Of a DNA stretch of 64,000 nucleotides, positions 47,246 to 57,199 are shown piece after piece. The translations under genes and the position numbers were made by a program. Origin of the DNA: Flavobacterium sp. IMCC34852 (GTDB lineage Bacteria > Bacteroidota > Bacteroidia > Flavobacteriales > Flavobacteriaceae); the NCBI RefSeq assembly GCF_030643905.1, contig NZ_CP121446.1:248001-312000 (forward strand), written 5' to 3'. The notes beneath the pieces are model-generated. The model was not told the DNA's origin and searched no databases. It saw only the letters and a list, made by a program, of their open reading frames with translations. Position 1 is the stretch's first letter, and each line of letters begins with the position of its first letter.

Positions 47246-50200
47246 TTATTTTACCACTTCCACCCATTGTCCTTTAGTACGCGCTAAAAACTCGTTGTCG
47301 TACATCGCTTCACACTGCAATCCAGGCAAATAGTATTTACCCAAATAAGAAGCATTCAACAAGATTTTGAACTGTCGGGTTTCGGCTGCTTTCAAACTGA
47401 AATAGTAATTGGCTCGGTCATCCCGAATGTCGATATAATCGGCTACATTGCTTGTGGCATCACCAAAATCGGTGTAGCGCGTGTTCACAATTTCAAATCC
47501 GGATGGCAGAATTTGCGACAAAGCAATGTTTTCCACTCTTTCGTTTTTGCGGTTGGTCAACGTCACTTCAGCATAAAATTCTGTTCCTTGCGCAATTTTG
47601 GAAACGCTGATGGCTTTGCCTTTTCGGTCTTTGAACACCACATTAGCGCTCACATTACTTTGCATTGGTTTTTCGCTTCCCACCGGAAGAATCCCGCTAT
47701 TCAAGACTCGAACAAACAACGTATTCTTTTTGTTGTTTTTAATCGTCACCGAATTGTTGCCCATTTTAACTGCCAAGTTGCGTTGTGCCAAAGTTTTATC
47801 GGTTGTAATAACTTCCGGTTTTCCGGCATTGGTATACGAAATGGAAACGCCTTTTGGACCATTCGACTTGGCGAATTTGGCCATCGCATACAATCCGTAA
47901 GCGGTTGTTTGTGTACTCATCCATTGTTGGCTCGAAAGGTTTTTGGCCAATTTGGTAGCCATGGCAAACGCTTTTTGTTTTTGGCCTAACAATATCAAGG
48001 TTTCTAAAGCCATCGCACGGTTTCTATCGGCTGAACCATAGTAATAATGGTAATAATTGTTGTCTGAAACTTGTTCATCAATAAACGATTTGCTCAGCAA
48101 CGACATGCCCGCACTATTTTGTTTAACCAAAGCATAACTCGCGGCCAAACGCAATTTGCTTTCGTTAGAAATACCAACAGTTTCTCGCAATCGGTTCATC
48201 GAAGCTAAATCGGCCGAACCGGCTAAAGCTAAGGTGTACAAACGATAAGCCTGAGCAAAATCATTGCCTTCTTGTTTTTCAAAGCGCCATTGTTTGGCTT
48301 GTTTTTGTTGGTAACTAATCCATTTGGTTTTGAAATTGATAGGCAACACATAGCCTTTTTTCTCCGCTTCAATCAGGAAATGTCCTGCATAAGAAGTTCC
48401 CCAATCATCCGTATCGGAGTTCCCCGGCCAATAAGAAAGACCGCCATTCGCTTGTTGGAAATTCCCCAATCGCTGAATTCCGGCCGTGACATTTTTCTGG
48501 ATTTTTTGTTTGTAGGTCGCATCCAAATCCATAATCTCCGTCAAATACAATTGCGGGAATACCGACGAAGTAGTTTGCTCCACGCAACCGTGAGGATACT
48601 GAATCAAATAATCCAATCTTCTGCCGAAATCGACAGTCGGCACCGAGGACACTTCCATCTTCGCTTTGTTGCTGCCGCTTACGCCAAAGGTTTTCCATGA
48701 AATGGTTTTCGAACTATTAGGCGGAATGACAATATCGGTAAAGGCATTCGTCACCGGATTTGGATTGGTCACATCAATTTCAACGGTGTAAGTCGATTTT
48801 TCTTTACCCGAAGTCGCGATGATGTCTATTTTCCCAATGCCGGTTGTGGCACCGACTTCCAAATTGAAATACGCCATCTTTTCATCCGGTTCGGTGAATT
48901 TTACGATTTGGCTCGAGTTGCCTACCACTCTGACACTACTATTGGTTTTGATTTGCAGCGTTACATTTTTGATGTGTTTTTCTGTGGCGAAAAGCGTTAC
49001 CGGAATGGTTACTTTTTCCGAAGGTGAAATTTTTCTCGGCAACGACGCCAAAATCATCAACGGACTTTTGACTTGCGTGGCTTTTTCGGCCATACCGTAA
49101 GCGCTGGTTTTGGCATCAGCCGCCACGACCATAGTTCGCACCGAACCGATGTATTTCGGCAATTTGATTTGGTGGATTTTAGAACCGCCGTTCAATTCAA
49201 ATGGTCCAAAGTACATTACCACCGGTTTGAAACGATTCGCTTTTTTGGCTTTGCCACCGCCGGCATCGGCATCTCCACCAATACTGAACACTTGGTTGAC
49301 TTTTCCGCCATAAGCGCCAATCACATCATCATAAATATCCCAAGTTCTTACGCCTAACGCTTCACGGGTATAGAAACTCGTCCAGGCATTAGGGGTTTTA
49401 AAACGGGTTAAATCCAACAAACCTTCATCGACTACGGCGATGGTATAAGTCATTCTCTTGCCTTTCTTTTCAGAAACTTTGACATTAACGGTTTGCTCCG
49501 GACGCAAGACATCCGGCATAGAAAGTACCGGTTCCAATACTGTATTCTTATCGATTACTTCAATCGGAACGATGCCGTACATTCTGATAGGCGAATCGTT
49601 TTTGGTAGAAGCGTGCGGTTGCAATAAGGAAATGTTGATGTACACATTTGGCGCCATGTCACCGGTGATAGGCAATTCAACCGTGGTTTCCCCTTTTTTG
49701 GTTTTGGCCCAAATGGTTTTCAATACTTTGGTTCCATTTTCAATAGAAATCATTGCTCTTCCGCCTTCACTCGATGGGAAGAAAATTTTGGCTTTATCGC
49801 CAACGGCATAATTGGTTTTATCGGTGGTGAATCGCAACATGGTTGCTGACTCTCCATCAGTACTTCTGCTTTTGGCAGACCACCAAGGCATATCAATGTA
49901 AACTCTAACTCCGGTTGCATGACCATCAGTTGGATCAGTTACTCGGATTAAGTAATTGCCCCAATCTTCATCGGGAACCGAAAAGGAGATACTTCCTCTA
50001 CCGGACGCATCTGTATTAATGTAGAAATTTTTGTATCCAATGGTCGCATTCGAAGTATTATAGTTGGACAAATTATCATTCGAAGCATCCCACCACCAAC
50101 GCGATTGCAAACGGTAAACGCTAACTTGCAAATTTTTAACTGAACGCGGACGACCGGTTTCACTTACCGTTACGATGTCAAAACGATTGTTTCTGCCGGT

Positions 50201-52921
50201 TTCAATCATGCCGTATTTATTCGGTTCAGGCGATTTTACGCCGACATAAGTTGGGTAAGGCGAATAAGAAGTCGATGCCACATCGGTACTCACATCGCCG
50301 CCGCTTTCATAGACTTTGGTAATAAACGCGGCTTTCAACATTCCCGGAGCCTGACCTTGAATCGTTGGTTTGATGGGAATAGAAGCTCGACCTTGAGCAT
50401 TGACTTTTCCTGAGAAAATATTGATTTCTTCCGTATAGAAACTTCTAGTTGGATCATCAAAAACATAGTTGGAAAACCCTTTGAAAGTCGTTACCTGTTG
50501 GGAGAACTTGGCTTGTACTTCGGTTTTTAAATCTTTAGCCACCGCGCCATGCAACCACAATACTTGAATGTTATTGACGTTTTCTTTGTTGGCCGAAAGT
50601 ATGGTTTCATTAAAACTGTTTTTAATTTTCAAACGATTCGGTTTGATGGTTTCAATCTTGATGCTTTTGTAAAAACGCGCGCCGCCAATACTGATTACTG
50701 CTTCCCAATTTCCGGTAATGTCTTCAGCTTCGGTTGGAATGATGAATTTGTAATGGTTGAGCGCATTCATTTTTTGCACCGCTTCGTAAACGGTTTTGCC
50801 GTTCGGGTCGTTCATTTTCAACTTAATCGGATGCGATGCCGGTAGTTTATTAGCATTATCATTTAAAATAAAAGACAAATACACCGTATCGCCAGGACGC
50901 CAAACGCCGCGTTCTCCGTAGATGTAACCTTTTAGTCCTTTTTGTAACGTTTCGCCGGAAACATCAAAATTACTCACGGACAAAGACAACTCATCATCAA
51001 GTTTTACGTAAGTACTTTGGTCACCATCGCTGACAATGGCGAAATAAGCATATTTCTCCAACCGGAACGAAGCCATACCATCGCTGTCTGTGGTAGAAGA
51101 AGCTATTTTTTGTTGTTGGAAATTGTACAAATCCACTTTGGCGCCCGAAACCGCTTTGGTAGAAACGATATCACTCACGGCAACCACAACCGATTTATCG
51201 GTACCGCGCTTGGCAATTACTCCTAAATCTGTGGCTAAAATATTGGTCCCGACTTTGGTGTTGTAAAAATAATAATCGGAACACGGATCTTGACTTTCGC
51301 GCCATTCGTAGTCTTCTTCGTAGTAGTAATCGTAGCCACTGTTGCTGTAATTCACATCATTTTCATCAACCTCTTCTTCATCTTCACGGTTGTAATAACC
51401 CTCTTCGTCTTCTTCATCATCCGGAGTAGTCGAAGAAGTACATCTGTACATCGAATACGCTTTTTTATACGAGAACTCTATGCGGTAAATTGCGCCCGGT
51501 TCGGGTTTAATGATTTTAGAAAGGTCCAAAGCATAAGTATTCCACTTGGTGTAATCTATTAGATTGTTTTGTTTTAATTCGATTTTAGTCTTGGCAATGG
51601 CTTGTCCCACTTGTCTCAGATTACGCGTTCCGTTGAGCTCATTGTTTTGCAAAAACTGCATGATGTTGTTTTTGTAGATTTTGAAAACCTTTACATCAAC
51701 GGCATTTAAATTAGCGACTTCAAAATTGATTTTCAAATTATTAGAACTGGGTAAAATGTTACCGCTCTTAAGCAATTTTACACCCGGTTTTACTTGTTCG
51801 AACAACAGTTTCTCCGAATAATTATTTTTCATTTTGTTGCCGTAGATGTTTTCAATGCCTTGAAAAACTTCTACTAATTTACTACCGGAAAAACCATCTT
51901 GAGTCGACTGAACCGCTTCCACGATCTCTTCAACCGCTGCGGCTGCAGTATCAATGGCTACTGCGGTTGTGTCATATACTTCCTGAACTGCTACCGCTTC
52001 AGTTGCAGCACCACGGTCAACTTTGGATTCGGGTTCTTTATTGTAAAACACTTTCAGGACATTACCCATGGTAGCAAACTTCAAATTATTGGTGTTTTCT
52101 ATCGCTACCAAACCTTTAAAATCTTGGTCTTTTTTAAGCGGGTCGGAAAAATTAATGAGCACCGATTGGTTGTTGGCATCGCCTACTTCAATCTTCAACA
52201 CTTTGAACTGATTTTTACCCGGAATAGGGAATTTGGCCACGCCTTTTTGGTCGATATCCACATCGTCTCCATCCCAATTGATGATAATTTCACCATCGTC
52301 CTCAAAACGTTGGATACTATCGATTATGAATTTGAAATCGGTTGCCGTACTAACTGCTTTATCGAATTTGATTTTGAGTTTTTTGTCGTTTTGAGTGGCT
52401 TCGATAATTTTCTGAGCTTCTTCAAAACTTAGATTGTCAGCCGTTTTCAAGTTGCCGTGCAAGTAATACCAATCCCTGCTGTAAGACTGCAAATCTTGGG
52501 TATTCACTATAAAATCCTGCTTGATGGTTTTGACCGAAAAATTAAAATCTTTAAGCTCTTTCGGCACTTTATTGGTGATGTCGGATAAATGCAAAGTGAT
52601 TTGGTACAAGGTGTTTTGTTCCAATTTTTCTTTGGGGATAAAGGCAATCGTGTTGGGAGATAATGCTACTACTTTTCCGCTTACGCTGGGAGAAATGTCG
52701 AATAAATCTTCGTCTAATTCCTGATTGGGTTTCCAATCGCTCTTGTTGAAGGCCAATTGGACCCTAAAATCCGAGTTGACCGAGACGAAGCCCGATGAAA
52801 ATCCTGTAATGTAATCTTTGTAGAGTGAGGGATCTGAATCAAAATCGGAAGCCGATTTTTTAGAACAGGATTGCCATAGTAACATGGCAACAAGCAAACC
52901 TAGAATCTTGCTGGTTTTCAT
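47246..52921 (-). CDS. Bacterial alpha-2-macroglobulin lipoprotein with thioester motif
   Basis: This is an 1891-residue lipoprotein (MKTSKILGLLVAMLLWQSC, lipobox near C19). The MG-domain series is followed by the bait-region area, then ANSEMBLED-like MG domains (VVDEGLLDLTRF, GGKAKKANRFKPVVMYFGPF, IHQIKLPKYIGSVRTMVVAA). The thioester GCVEQ has C1446 and Q1449 in YPHGCVEQTTSSVFPQLYLT. A terpenoid-cyclase-like domain follows (GGLSYWPGNSDTDDWGTSYA). Such proteins trap invading proteases; the linked PbpC then repairs the wall. An Asp/Glu/Tyr-rich insert lies near residues 495-550, and an Ala/Val/Glu-rich one near 300-345. Confidence 0.92.
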   Translation of the reverse strand: MKTSKILGLLVAMLLWQSCSKKSASDFDSDPSLYKDYITGFSSGFVSVNSDFRVQLAFNKSDWKPNQELDEDLFDISPSVSGKVVALSPNTIAFIPKEKLEQNTLYQITLHLSDITNKVPKELKDFNFSVKTIKQDFIVNTQDLQSYSRDWYYLHGNLKTADNLSFEEAQKIIEATQNDKKLKIKFDKAVSTATDFKFIIDSIQRFEDDGEIIINWDGDDVDIDQKGVAKFPIPGKNQFKVLKIEVGDANNQSVLINFSDPLKKDQDFKGLVAIENTNNLKFATMGNVLKVFYNKEPESKVDRGAATEAVAVQEVYDTTAVAIDTAAAAVEEIVEAVQSTQDGFSGSKLVEVFQGIENIYGNKMKNNYSEKLLFEQVKPGVKLLKSGNILPSSNNLKINFEVANLNAVDVKVFKIYKNNIMQFLQNNELNGTRNLRQVGQAIAKTKIELKQNNLIDYTKWNTYALDLSKIIKPEPGAIYRIEFSYKKAYSMYRCTSSTTPDDEEDEEGYYNREDEEEVDENDVNYSNSGYDYYYEEDYEWRESQDPCSDYYFYNTKVGTNILATDLGVIAKRGTDKSVVVAVSDIVSTKAVSGAKVDLYNFQQQKIASSTTDSDGMASFRLEKYAYFAIVSDGDQSTYVKLDDELSLSVSNFDVSGETLQKGLKGYIYGERGVWRPGDTVYLSFILNDNANKLPASHPIKLKMNDPNGKTVYEAVQKMNALNHYKFIIPTEAEDITGNWEAVISIGGARFYKSIKIETIKPNRLKIKNSFNETILSANKENVNNIQVLWLHGAVAKDLKTEVQAKFSQQVTTFKGFSNYVFDDPTRSFYTEEINIFSGKVNAQGRASIPIKPTIQGQAPGMLKAAFITKVYESGGDVSTDVASTSYSPYPTYVGVKSPEPNKYGMIETGRNNRFDIVTVSETGRPRSVKNLQVSVYRLQSRWWWDASNDNLSNYNTSNATIGYKNFYINTDASGRGSISFSVPDEDWGNYLIRVTDPTDGHATGVRVYIDMPWWSAKSRSTDGESATMLRFTTDKTNYAVGDKAKIFFPSSEGGRAMISIENGTKVLKTIWAKTKKGETTVELPITGDMAPNVYINISLLQPHASTKNDSPIRMYGIVPIEVIDKNTVLEPVLSMPDVLRPEQTVNVKVSEKKGKRMTYTIAVVDEGLLDLTRFKTPNAWTSFYTREALGVRTWDIYDDVIGAYGGKVNQVFSIGGDADAGGGKAKKANRFKPVVMYFGPFELNGGSKIHQIKLPKYIGSVRTMVVAADAKTSAYGMAEKATQVKSPLMILASLPRKISPSEKVTIPVTLFATEKHIKNVTLQIKTNSSVRVVGNSSQIVKFTEPDEKMAYFNLEVGATTGIGKIDIIATSGKEKSTYTVEIDVTNPNPVTNAFTDIVIPPNSSKTISWKTFGVSGSNKAKMEVSSVPTVDFGRRLDYLIQYPHGCVEQTTSSVFPQLYLTEIMDLDATYKQKIQKNVTAGIQRLGNFQQANGGLSYWPGNSDTDDWGTSYAGHFLIEAEKKGYVLPINFKTKWISYQQKQAKQWRFEKQEGNDFAQAYRLYTLALAGSADLASMNRLRETVGISNESKLRLAASYALVKQNSAGMSLLSKSFIDEQVSDNNYYHYYYGSADRNRAMALETLILLGQKQKAFAMATKLAKNLSSQQWMSTQTTAYGLYAMAKFAKSNGPKGVSISYTNAGKPEVITTDKTLAQRNLAVKMGNNSVTIKNNKKNTLFVRVLNSGILPVGSEKPMQSNVSANVVFKDRKGKAISVSKIAQGTEFYAEVTLTNRKNERVENIALSQILPSGFEIVNTRYTDFGDATSNVADYIDIRDDRANYYFSLKAAETRQFKILLNASYLGKYYLPGLQCEAMYDNEFLARTKGQWVEVVK

Positions 52922-52962
52922 CGTTTAAAAAGAGATTATTTGTTAGAACTTATGCCTTGAGA

Positions 52963-53001
52963 GCCTCTCCTAAATCCCTCTCCAAAGGAGATGGACTTAA
53001 A
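52963..53001 (+). repeat. Small intergenic repeat (CTCTCC...GGAGA type)
   Basis: CCTCTCCTAAATCCCTCTCC is followed by AAAGGAGATGGACTT, making a short hairpin CTCC/GGAG inside a sequence resembling the dispersed repeats found between genes in many Bacteroidota. It lies upstream of the alpha-2-macroglobulin gene and past the tadA stop. Nothing else is evident in this 170-nt spacer. Confidence 0.4.
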
Positions 53002-53093
53002 AAATCAGGCTTGTCAATTAGCTTTATAACGTTAAAAATATTAAATTATTATTTACGTCGTAGAATATTTTTAGGAATATTTTTCTTAAACTT

Positions 53094-53537
53094 TTATTTG
53101 CGCTTAGAAGCAAAAAATCGCACCATCAAATCGGAAGCTTCTTGGGCCAAAACCCCTTTAATTACTTGGGTTTTCGGGTGAAGTTGGGTACCTAGATTTT
53201 CAAAACCGCGTTGCTCATCCGAAGCACCGAAAACCACTTTTGAAATTTGGCTCCAGTACAACGCACCGGCGCACATTTGACAAGGTTCTAAAGTGACGTA
53301 TAAAGTACAGCCTTTTAAGTATTTTCCACCGATGAAATTCGCAGCCGAAGTGATGGCTTGCATTTCGGCATGTGCGGTGACATCATGGAGCATTTCGGTG
53401 AGATTGTGCGTTCTGGCAATCACTTTATTATCGATTACAATTACGGCTCCGACCGGAATTTCGCCTTTGTCAAAAGCCAATTCGGCTTCCTGCAAAGCTT
53501 TCTTCATAAAATACTCATCGGTGAAAGGGTTTTCCAT
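53094..53537 (-). CDS. tadA: tRNA-specific adenosine deaminase-like protein
   Basis: This is a 147-residue zinc deaminase. The active site is DVTAHAEMQAITSAANFIGG (HAE: zinc His and proton-shuttle Glu) with TLEPCQMCAGALYWSQISKV (PCxxC zinc cysteines) and VVFGASDEQRG. It converts A34 of tRNA-Arg(ACG) to inosine, or acts on nucleosides in related members. The ATG at 53537 (MENPFTDEYFMKKAL) is used. A -7 box ends only 4 nt upstream of it, so the mRNA is probably leaderless. It diverges from dxs with only 37 nt between the start codons. Confidence 0.92.
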   Translation of the reverse strand: MENPFTDEYFMKKALQEAELAFDKGEIPVGAVIVIDNKVIARTHNLTEMLHDVTAHAEMQAITSAANFIGGKYLKGCTLYVTLEPCQMCAGALYWSQISKVVFGASDEQRGFENLGTQLHPKTQVIKGVLAQEASDLMVRFFASKRK

Positions 53538-53541
53538 AAAA

Positions 53542-53549
53542 CAAAAATA
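53542..53549 (-). promoter_or_regulatory. -7 promoter element of tadA
   Basis: On the minus strand TATTTTTG (53549-53542) matches TAnnTTTG and ends 4 nt before the ATG at 53537, so transcription should start at or next to the start codon. No clear TTG at -33. Confidence 0.5.
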
Positions 53550-53562
53550 CAATTTCAATTCG

Positions 53563-53570
53563 TACATTTG
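53563..53570 (+). promoter_or_regulatory. -7 promoter element of dxs
   Basis: TACATTTG (53563-53570) matches TAnnTTTG and ends 4 nt before the dxs ATG at 53575, mirroring the tadA side. It would give a leaderless dxs mRNA. No clear TTG at -33. Confidence 0.5.
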
Positions 53571-53574
53571 TGGC

Positions 53575-55368
53575 ATGTCTAAAAAATTGCTCCAACATAT
53601 TAATAATCCAGTCGATTTGCGAAAACTAGACGTGGCTCAATTGCCCGAATTGGCGAAAGAGTTGCGCGAGTTTATTATTGATATCGTTTCGGTAAAAGAA
53701 GGACATCTCGGTGCGAGTTTGGGCGTAGTCGAATTGACGATTGCTTTGCATTATGTTTTTGATACGCCCAATGATTTATTGGTTTGGGATGTTGGGCATC
53801 AAGCTTACGGTCATAAAATTTTGACCGAAAGAAGAAAGAAATTCGATACTAATAGACAATTGGGCGGACTTTCCGGTTTTCCGAAACGCAGCGAAAGTGT
53901 GTATGATACTTTTGGCGTAGGCCATTCTTCTACGGCGATTTCTGCGGCATTGGGTATGGCGATTGCGTCCCAATTGAAAGGCGAAAACAAACACCATATA
54001 GCCGTTGTAGGCGATGCCTCGATTGCGAGCGGAATGGCGTTTGAAGGTTTGAATCATGCCGGCGTTACCGATGCAGATTTGTTGGTGATTTTAAACGACA
54101 ATGCTATCGGAATTGACCCAAGCGTTGGTGCATTGAAAAACTATTTGACTGCGGTTAAAGAAGGCAAAAACCCTAAGCAGAACAACATGATTAAGTCGCT
54201 GAATATTGATTATTCGGGGCCAATTGACGGTCATGATTTGCCAGCTTTGATTACCGAATTAGAACGACTCAAAAAAGTAAAAGGACCCAAATTTTTACAC
54301 CTCATAACCACCAAAGGCAAAGGTTTACAAAAGGCCGAAGAAGACCAAGTGAAATACCATGCGCCCGGAAAATTTGATGCTACCACTGGAGAAATTCACA
54401 AAACAGCAACGGAAAATCTGGCGCCGAAATTTCAAGATGTATTTGGACTAACCTTAGTAGAATTGGCGAAAACCAACCCGAAAATCATCGGAATCACGCC
54501 TGCTATGCCCAGCGGCAGTTCAATGAAATTTATGATGGATGCTTTTCCGAAACGGGCTTTTGATGTGGGAATTGCTGAGCAACACGCCGTAACCCTTTCC
54601 GCCGGAATGGCGACGCAAGGCATGGTGGTTTTTTGCAACATTTATTCGACTTTTTTACAACGCGCTTATGACCAGGTAATCCACGATGTGGCTTTGCAAA
54701 ACCTGCCGGTTATCTTTTGTTTGGACCGAGCGGGATTAGTGGGTGAAGACGGTGCGACGCATCACGGTGTTTTTGATATTGCGTATTTGCGTTGCATTCC
54801 GAATATGATGGTTTATGCGCCTAAAGATGAAATCGATTTGCAAAATATACTGTATACCGCTTCTTTGGGATTAAAACATCCGATTGCGATTCGTTATCCG
54901 CGTGGTCGTGGGAAAAATGCGGATTGGAAATTCCCTAGCGATTTTCAAAAAATTGAACTTCGGAAAGCGCAGAAGTTGAAAAAAGGCAAAAAAGTAGCCA
55001 TCTTAACTACCGGAACGATTGCAGATAATGTGACTGCTGCCTTAGCTGATATAGAAGATGATGGTCACTTTGCCCACTATCATTTTGGGTTTATCAAACC
55101 TTTGGACGAAAAAAAACTGCACAAAATCTGTGATAAATTCTCCACTATCATTACCGTGGAAGATGGTGTAACAACCGGCGGGTTTGGTAGTGCTATCTTA
55201 GAATTTGCGGCCAAAAATGATTATGTCAACGAAATCTTCCTTTGTGGTGTACCCGATTATTTTATCGAACACGGTACGGTGGACGAGCTACAACAATTCT
55301 GCAATATTGATGTAGATGGTTTGAAATCGCTTTTTTCTACTTTACTCGAGGAAGAGGAAGAAGATTAA
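53575..55368 (+). CDS. dxs: 1-deoxy-D-xylulose-5-phosphate synthase
   Basis: This 597-residue TPP-dependent enzyme joins pyruvate and glyceraldehyde 3-phosphate to DXP, the entry step to MEP-pathway isoprenoids and also a thiamine precursor. TPP-domain motifs are GVVELTIALHYVFDTPNDLL, WDVGHQAYGHKILTERR and VVGDASIASGMAFEGLNHAG ... NDN. The transketolase core has FDVGIAEQHAVTLSAGMATQ and LDRAGLVGEDGATHHGVFDI. It ends in a short acidic run (LEEEEED). The start at MSKKLLQHINNP is family-typical; the frame extends upstream across tadA but that part is not coding. It overlaps the dgt stop by 4 nt. Confidence 0.97.
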   Translation: MSKKLLQHINNPVDLRKLDVAQLPELAKELREFIIDIVSVKEGHLGASLGVVELTIALHYVFDTPNDLLVWDVGHQAYGHKILTERRKKFDTNRQLGGLSGFPKRSESVYDTFGVGHSSTAISAALGMAIASQLKGENKHHIAVVGDASIASGMAFEGLNHAGVTDADLLVILNDNAIGIDPSVGALKNYLTAVKEGKNPKQNNMIKSLNIDYSGPIDGHDLPALITELERLKKVKGPKFLHLITTKGKGLQKAEEDQVKYHAPGKFDATTGEIHKTATENLAPKFQDVFGLTLVELAKTNPKIIGITPAMPSGSSMKFMMDAFPKRAFDVGIAEQHAVTLSAGMATQGMVVFCNIYSTFLQRAYDQVIHDVALQNLPVIFCLDRAGLVGEDGATHHGVFDIAYLRCIPNMMVYAPKDEIDLQNILYTASLGLKHPIAIRYPRGRGKNADWKFPSDFQKIELRKAQKLKKGKKVAILTTGTIADNVTAALADIEDDGHFAHYHFGFIKPLDEKKLHKICDKFSTIITVEDGVTTGGFGSAILEFAAKNDYVNEIFLCGVPDYFIEHGTVDELQQFCNIDVDGLKSLFSTLLEEEEED

Positions 55369-56699
55369 GCCGTAACTATTTTATTCAACTCCACCGCTTT
55401 TCCATCGGTTAGCATCGAGATGAAATGACAAATGTGGAGCAATCTTTCGTAGAGACTTTCTTTTTCCAAATGGTGTTTTTCGGGTAAAATCTTCATTAAT
55501 AACTTATCGTAATTTGTAGCTTTACCGTCATACGTATTGTTATACGCCGTGATGAATTTGTCCAACAAATTATTGATGATTTGGTAACCCGAAAGCTCTT
55601 TCTCTATGACTTCTCGGCTTTGGTAAATGTTCTTCACACTTAGCTTGATAATGTCGTCCATTTGGGCTTTGTACTTGCTTTTGTCGGTTAAGGCAAAATG
55701 GAATTTCCCCTGTAAAATCGCTTCTTCGTTTTCGATAAACACGCGAACGGCATCGTTGATTAAGTTGCCAATTGCTAACGCACGCAAGTAGCTGATTCGG
55801 TCTTCTTTAGTAGTTAAAGTTTGGTATTTCGCCGCGTCAATAGTGTCTTTGACTAACTTGATTAAGTATTCCAACGCATAATCTTCGGAAACCAAACCGA
55901 GGTTGATGCCGTCTTCAAAGTCGATAATGGTGTAGCAAATATCATCAGCGGCTTCGACTAAAAACGCTAACGGATGGCGTTCGTAACCGACATCTGCTCC
56001 GGTTTTATTGGAAATCATGCCTAATTCTTCGGCGACTTCTTTGAAAAAAGCAACGTCGGATTGGAAGAAACCGTATTTTTTATCGGCGATGTTTTTGGTT
56101 GGTTTTTTAGGTAAACTTTCCTTCGGATATTTGGTAAAAGCACCCAATGTGGCGTATGATAAACGCAAACTGCCTTCGATTCCCGGACGCGAACTCGTTA
56201 ACACGGAAAATCCATTGGCGTTGCCTTCAAAATCGACTAAATCTTGCCATTGTTTGGGCGTCAGTTGGTCTTTGTATTGTTGGCCTTTCCCAATCGCAAA
56301 ATATTCTCCAATGGCTTTTTCGCCTGAATGTCCGAATGGCGGATTGCCAATATCGTGTGCCAAAGCTGCAGCGGCGACAATTGCCCCGAAATCATTCATG
56401 TGATACCCATGGATTTCTTTGAGATACGGGTATTTTTCGATGATTTTTTTGCCGACCAATCTTCCAATAGAACGACCAACAACGGAAACTTCCAAACTGT
56501 GGGTTAATCTAGTATGAACGAAATCGGTTTTAGATAACGGAATCACTTGGGTTTTATCTTGCAAACTCCGAAAAGCCGACGAAAAGATGATACGATCGTA
56601 ATCAACCTCAAAGCCGAGACGCGTGTCGTCTTGTTCGATGCGCAATCTTTTGCCGGTATCGCCTTGGCGTTTTAGAGATAAAAGTTGTTCCCAGGTCAT
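55365..56699 (-). CDS. dgt: Deoxyguanosinetriphosphate triphosphohydrolase-like protein
   Basis: This is a 444-residue HD-domain dNTPase. The HD metal ligands are in RLTHSLEVSVVGRSIGRLVG and AAALAHDIGNPPFGHSGEKA, with the later catalytic-site segment VEAADDICYTIIDFEDGINL. Dgt enzymes release triphosphate from dGTP and tune dNTP pools; nrdA/nrdB lie nearby. It overlaps the convergent dxs stop (shared TTAA), and it follows the GNAT gene by 46 nt on the same strand. Confidence 0.94.
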   Translation of the reverse strand: MTWEQLLSLKRQGDTGKRLRIEQDDTRLGFEVDYDRIIFSSAFRSLQDKTQVIPLSKTDFVHTRLTHSLEVSVVGRSIGRLVGKKIIEKYPYLKEIHGYHMNDFGAIVAAAALAHDIGNPPFGHSGEKAIGEYFAIGKGQQYKDQLTPKQWQDLVDFEGNANGFSVLTSSRPGIEGSLRLSYATLGAFTKYPKESLPKKPTKNIADKKYGFFQSDVAFFKEVAEELGMISNKTGADVGYERHPLAFLVEAADDICYTIIDFEDGINLGLVSEDYALEYLIKLVKDTIDAAKYQTLTTKEDRISYLRALAIGNLINDAVRVFIENEEAILQGKFHFALTDKSKYKAQMDDIIKLSVKNIYQSREVIEKELSGYQIINNLLDKFITAYNNTYDGKATNYDKLLMKILPEKHHLEKESLYERLLHICHFISMLTDGKAVELNKIVTA

Positions 56700-56745
56700 G
56701 GTGTTGGTGGTTTGTAGTTTATAGTTTCAGAAGTTAAAGATAGTT

Positions 56746-57198
56746 TTATTTTATGATTTTCTTCATGCAGACGCTGTTTTCCACACCGATGTATTGCCCG
56801 AAGTTTTCGGTGATTTCGTAGCCGAGTTTTTGGTATAAACCAATGGCGTCTTTTTGCATGTATCCGGTTTCGAGTAGGGCAGTTTTATAGCCTTCTTCTT
56901 TGGCCCAAAGTTCCAGTTCGGTTAAAATGGCTTTGGCGATACCTTTGCCGCGGTATTCGGGTAAAGTGTACATGCGTTTGATTTCGGCGGTTTCGGAATC
57001 ATATTCTTTGTAGGCGCCGATACCAACTGCTACTTCATTTTCATAACAAATTAAGGCGTTTTTGAGCAGATTGGTTTTGTTGAATTGGGCATAAAACTCG
57101 TGGTCATCACCATCTAGAATTCGCAAATAGGCATCGAGTTGGAGGACTAAAGCTCCAAAATCTTTGTTGTCGGAAGTGGTTCTGACGATTGAAATCAT
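56746..57198 (-). CDS. GNAT family N-acetyltransferase
   Basis: This is a 150-residue acetyl-CoA-dependent transferase. It shows DLCxxxL-like ALVLQLDAYLRILDG, then YDSETAEIKRMYTLPEYRGK, then GIAKAILTELELWAKEEGYK, where RGKGIAKAIL is the acetyl-CoA pyrophosphate loop (Q/RxxGxG/A). It ends GLYQKLGYEITENFGQYIGV. The acceptor is unknown. Its start is 1 nt after the RDD gene stop, so it belongs to a three-gene run. Confidence 0.9.
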   Translation of the reverse strand: MISIVRTTSDNKDFGALVLQLDAYLRILDGDDHEFYAQFNKTNLLKNALICYENEVAVGIGAYKEYDSETAEIKRMYTLPEYRGKGIAKAILTELELWAKEEGYKTALLETGYMQKDAIGLYQKLGYEITENFGQYIGVENSVCMKKIIK

Positions 57199-57199
57199 C

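Noticed and set aside
47513..52432. Several open frames of 90-177 codons on the plus strand opposite the alpha-2-macroglobulin gene.
   Set aside because: They are antisense to a well-supported 1891-residue gene, lack recognisable domains or starts, and are explained by its codon composition.
53293..53574. A 94-residue N-terminal extension of dxs.
   Set aside because: The frame runs antisense through tadA. Dxs homology begins at the ATG at 53575, and a -7 box sits directly before it.
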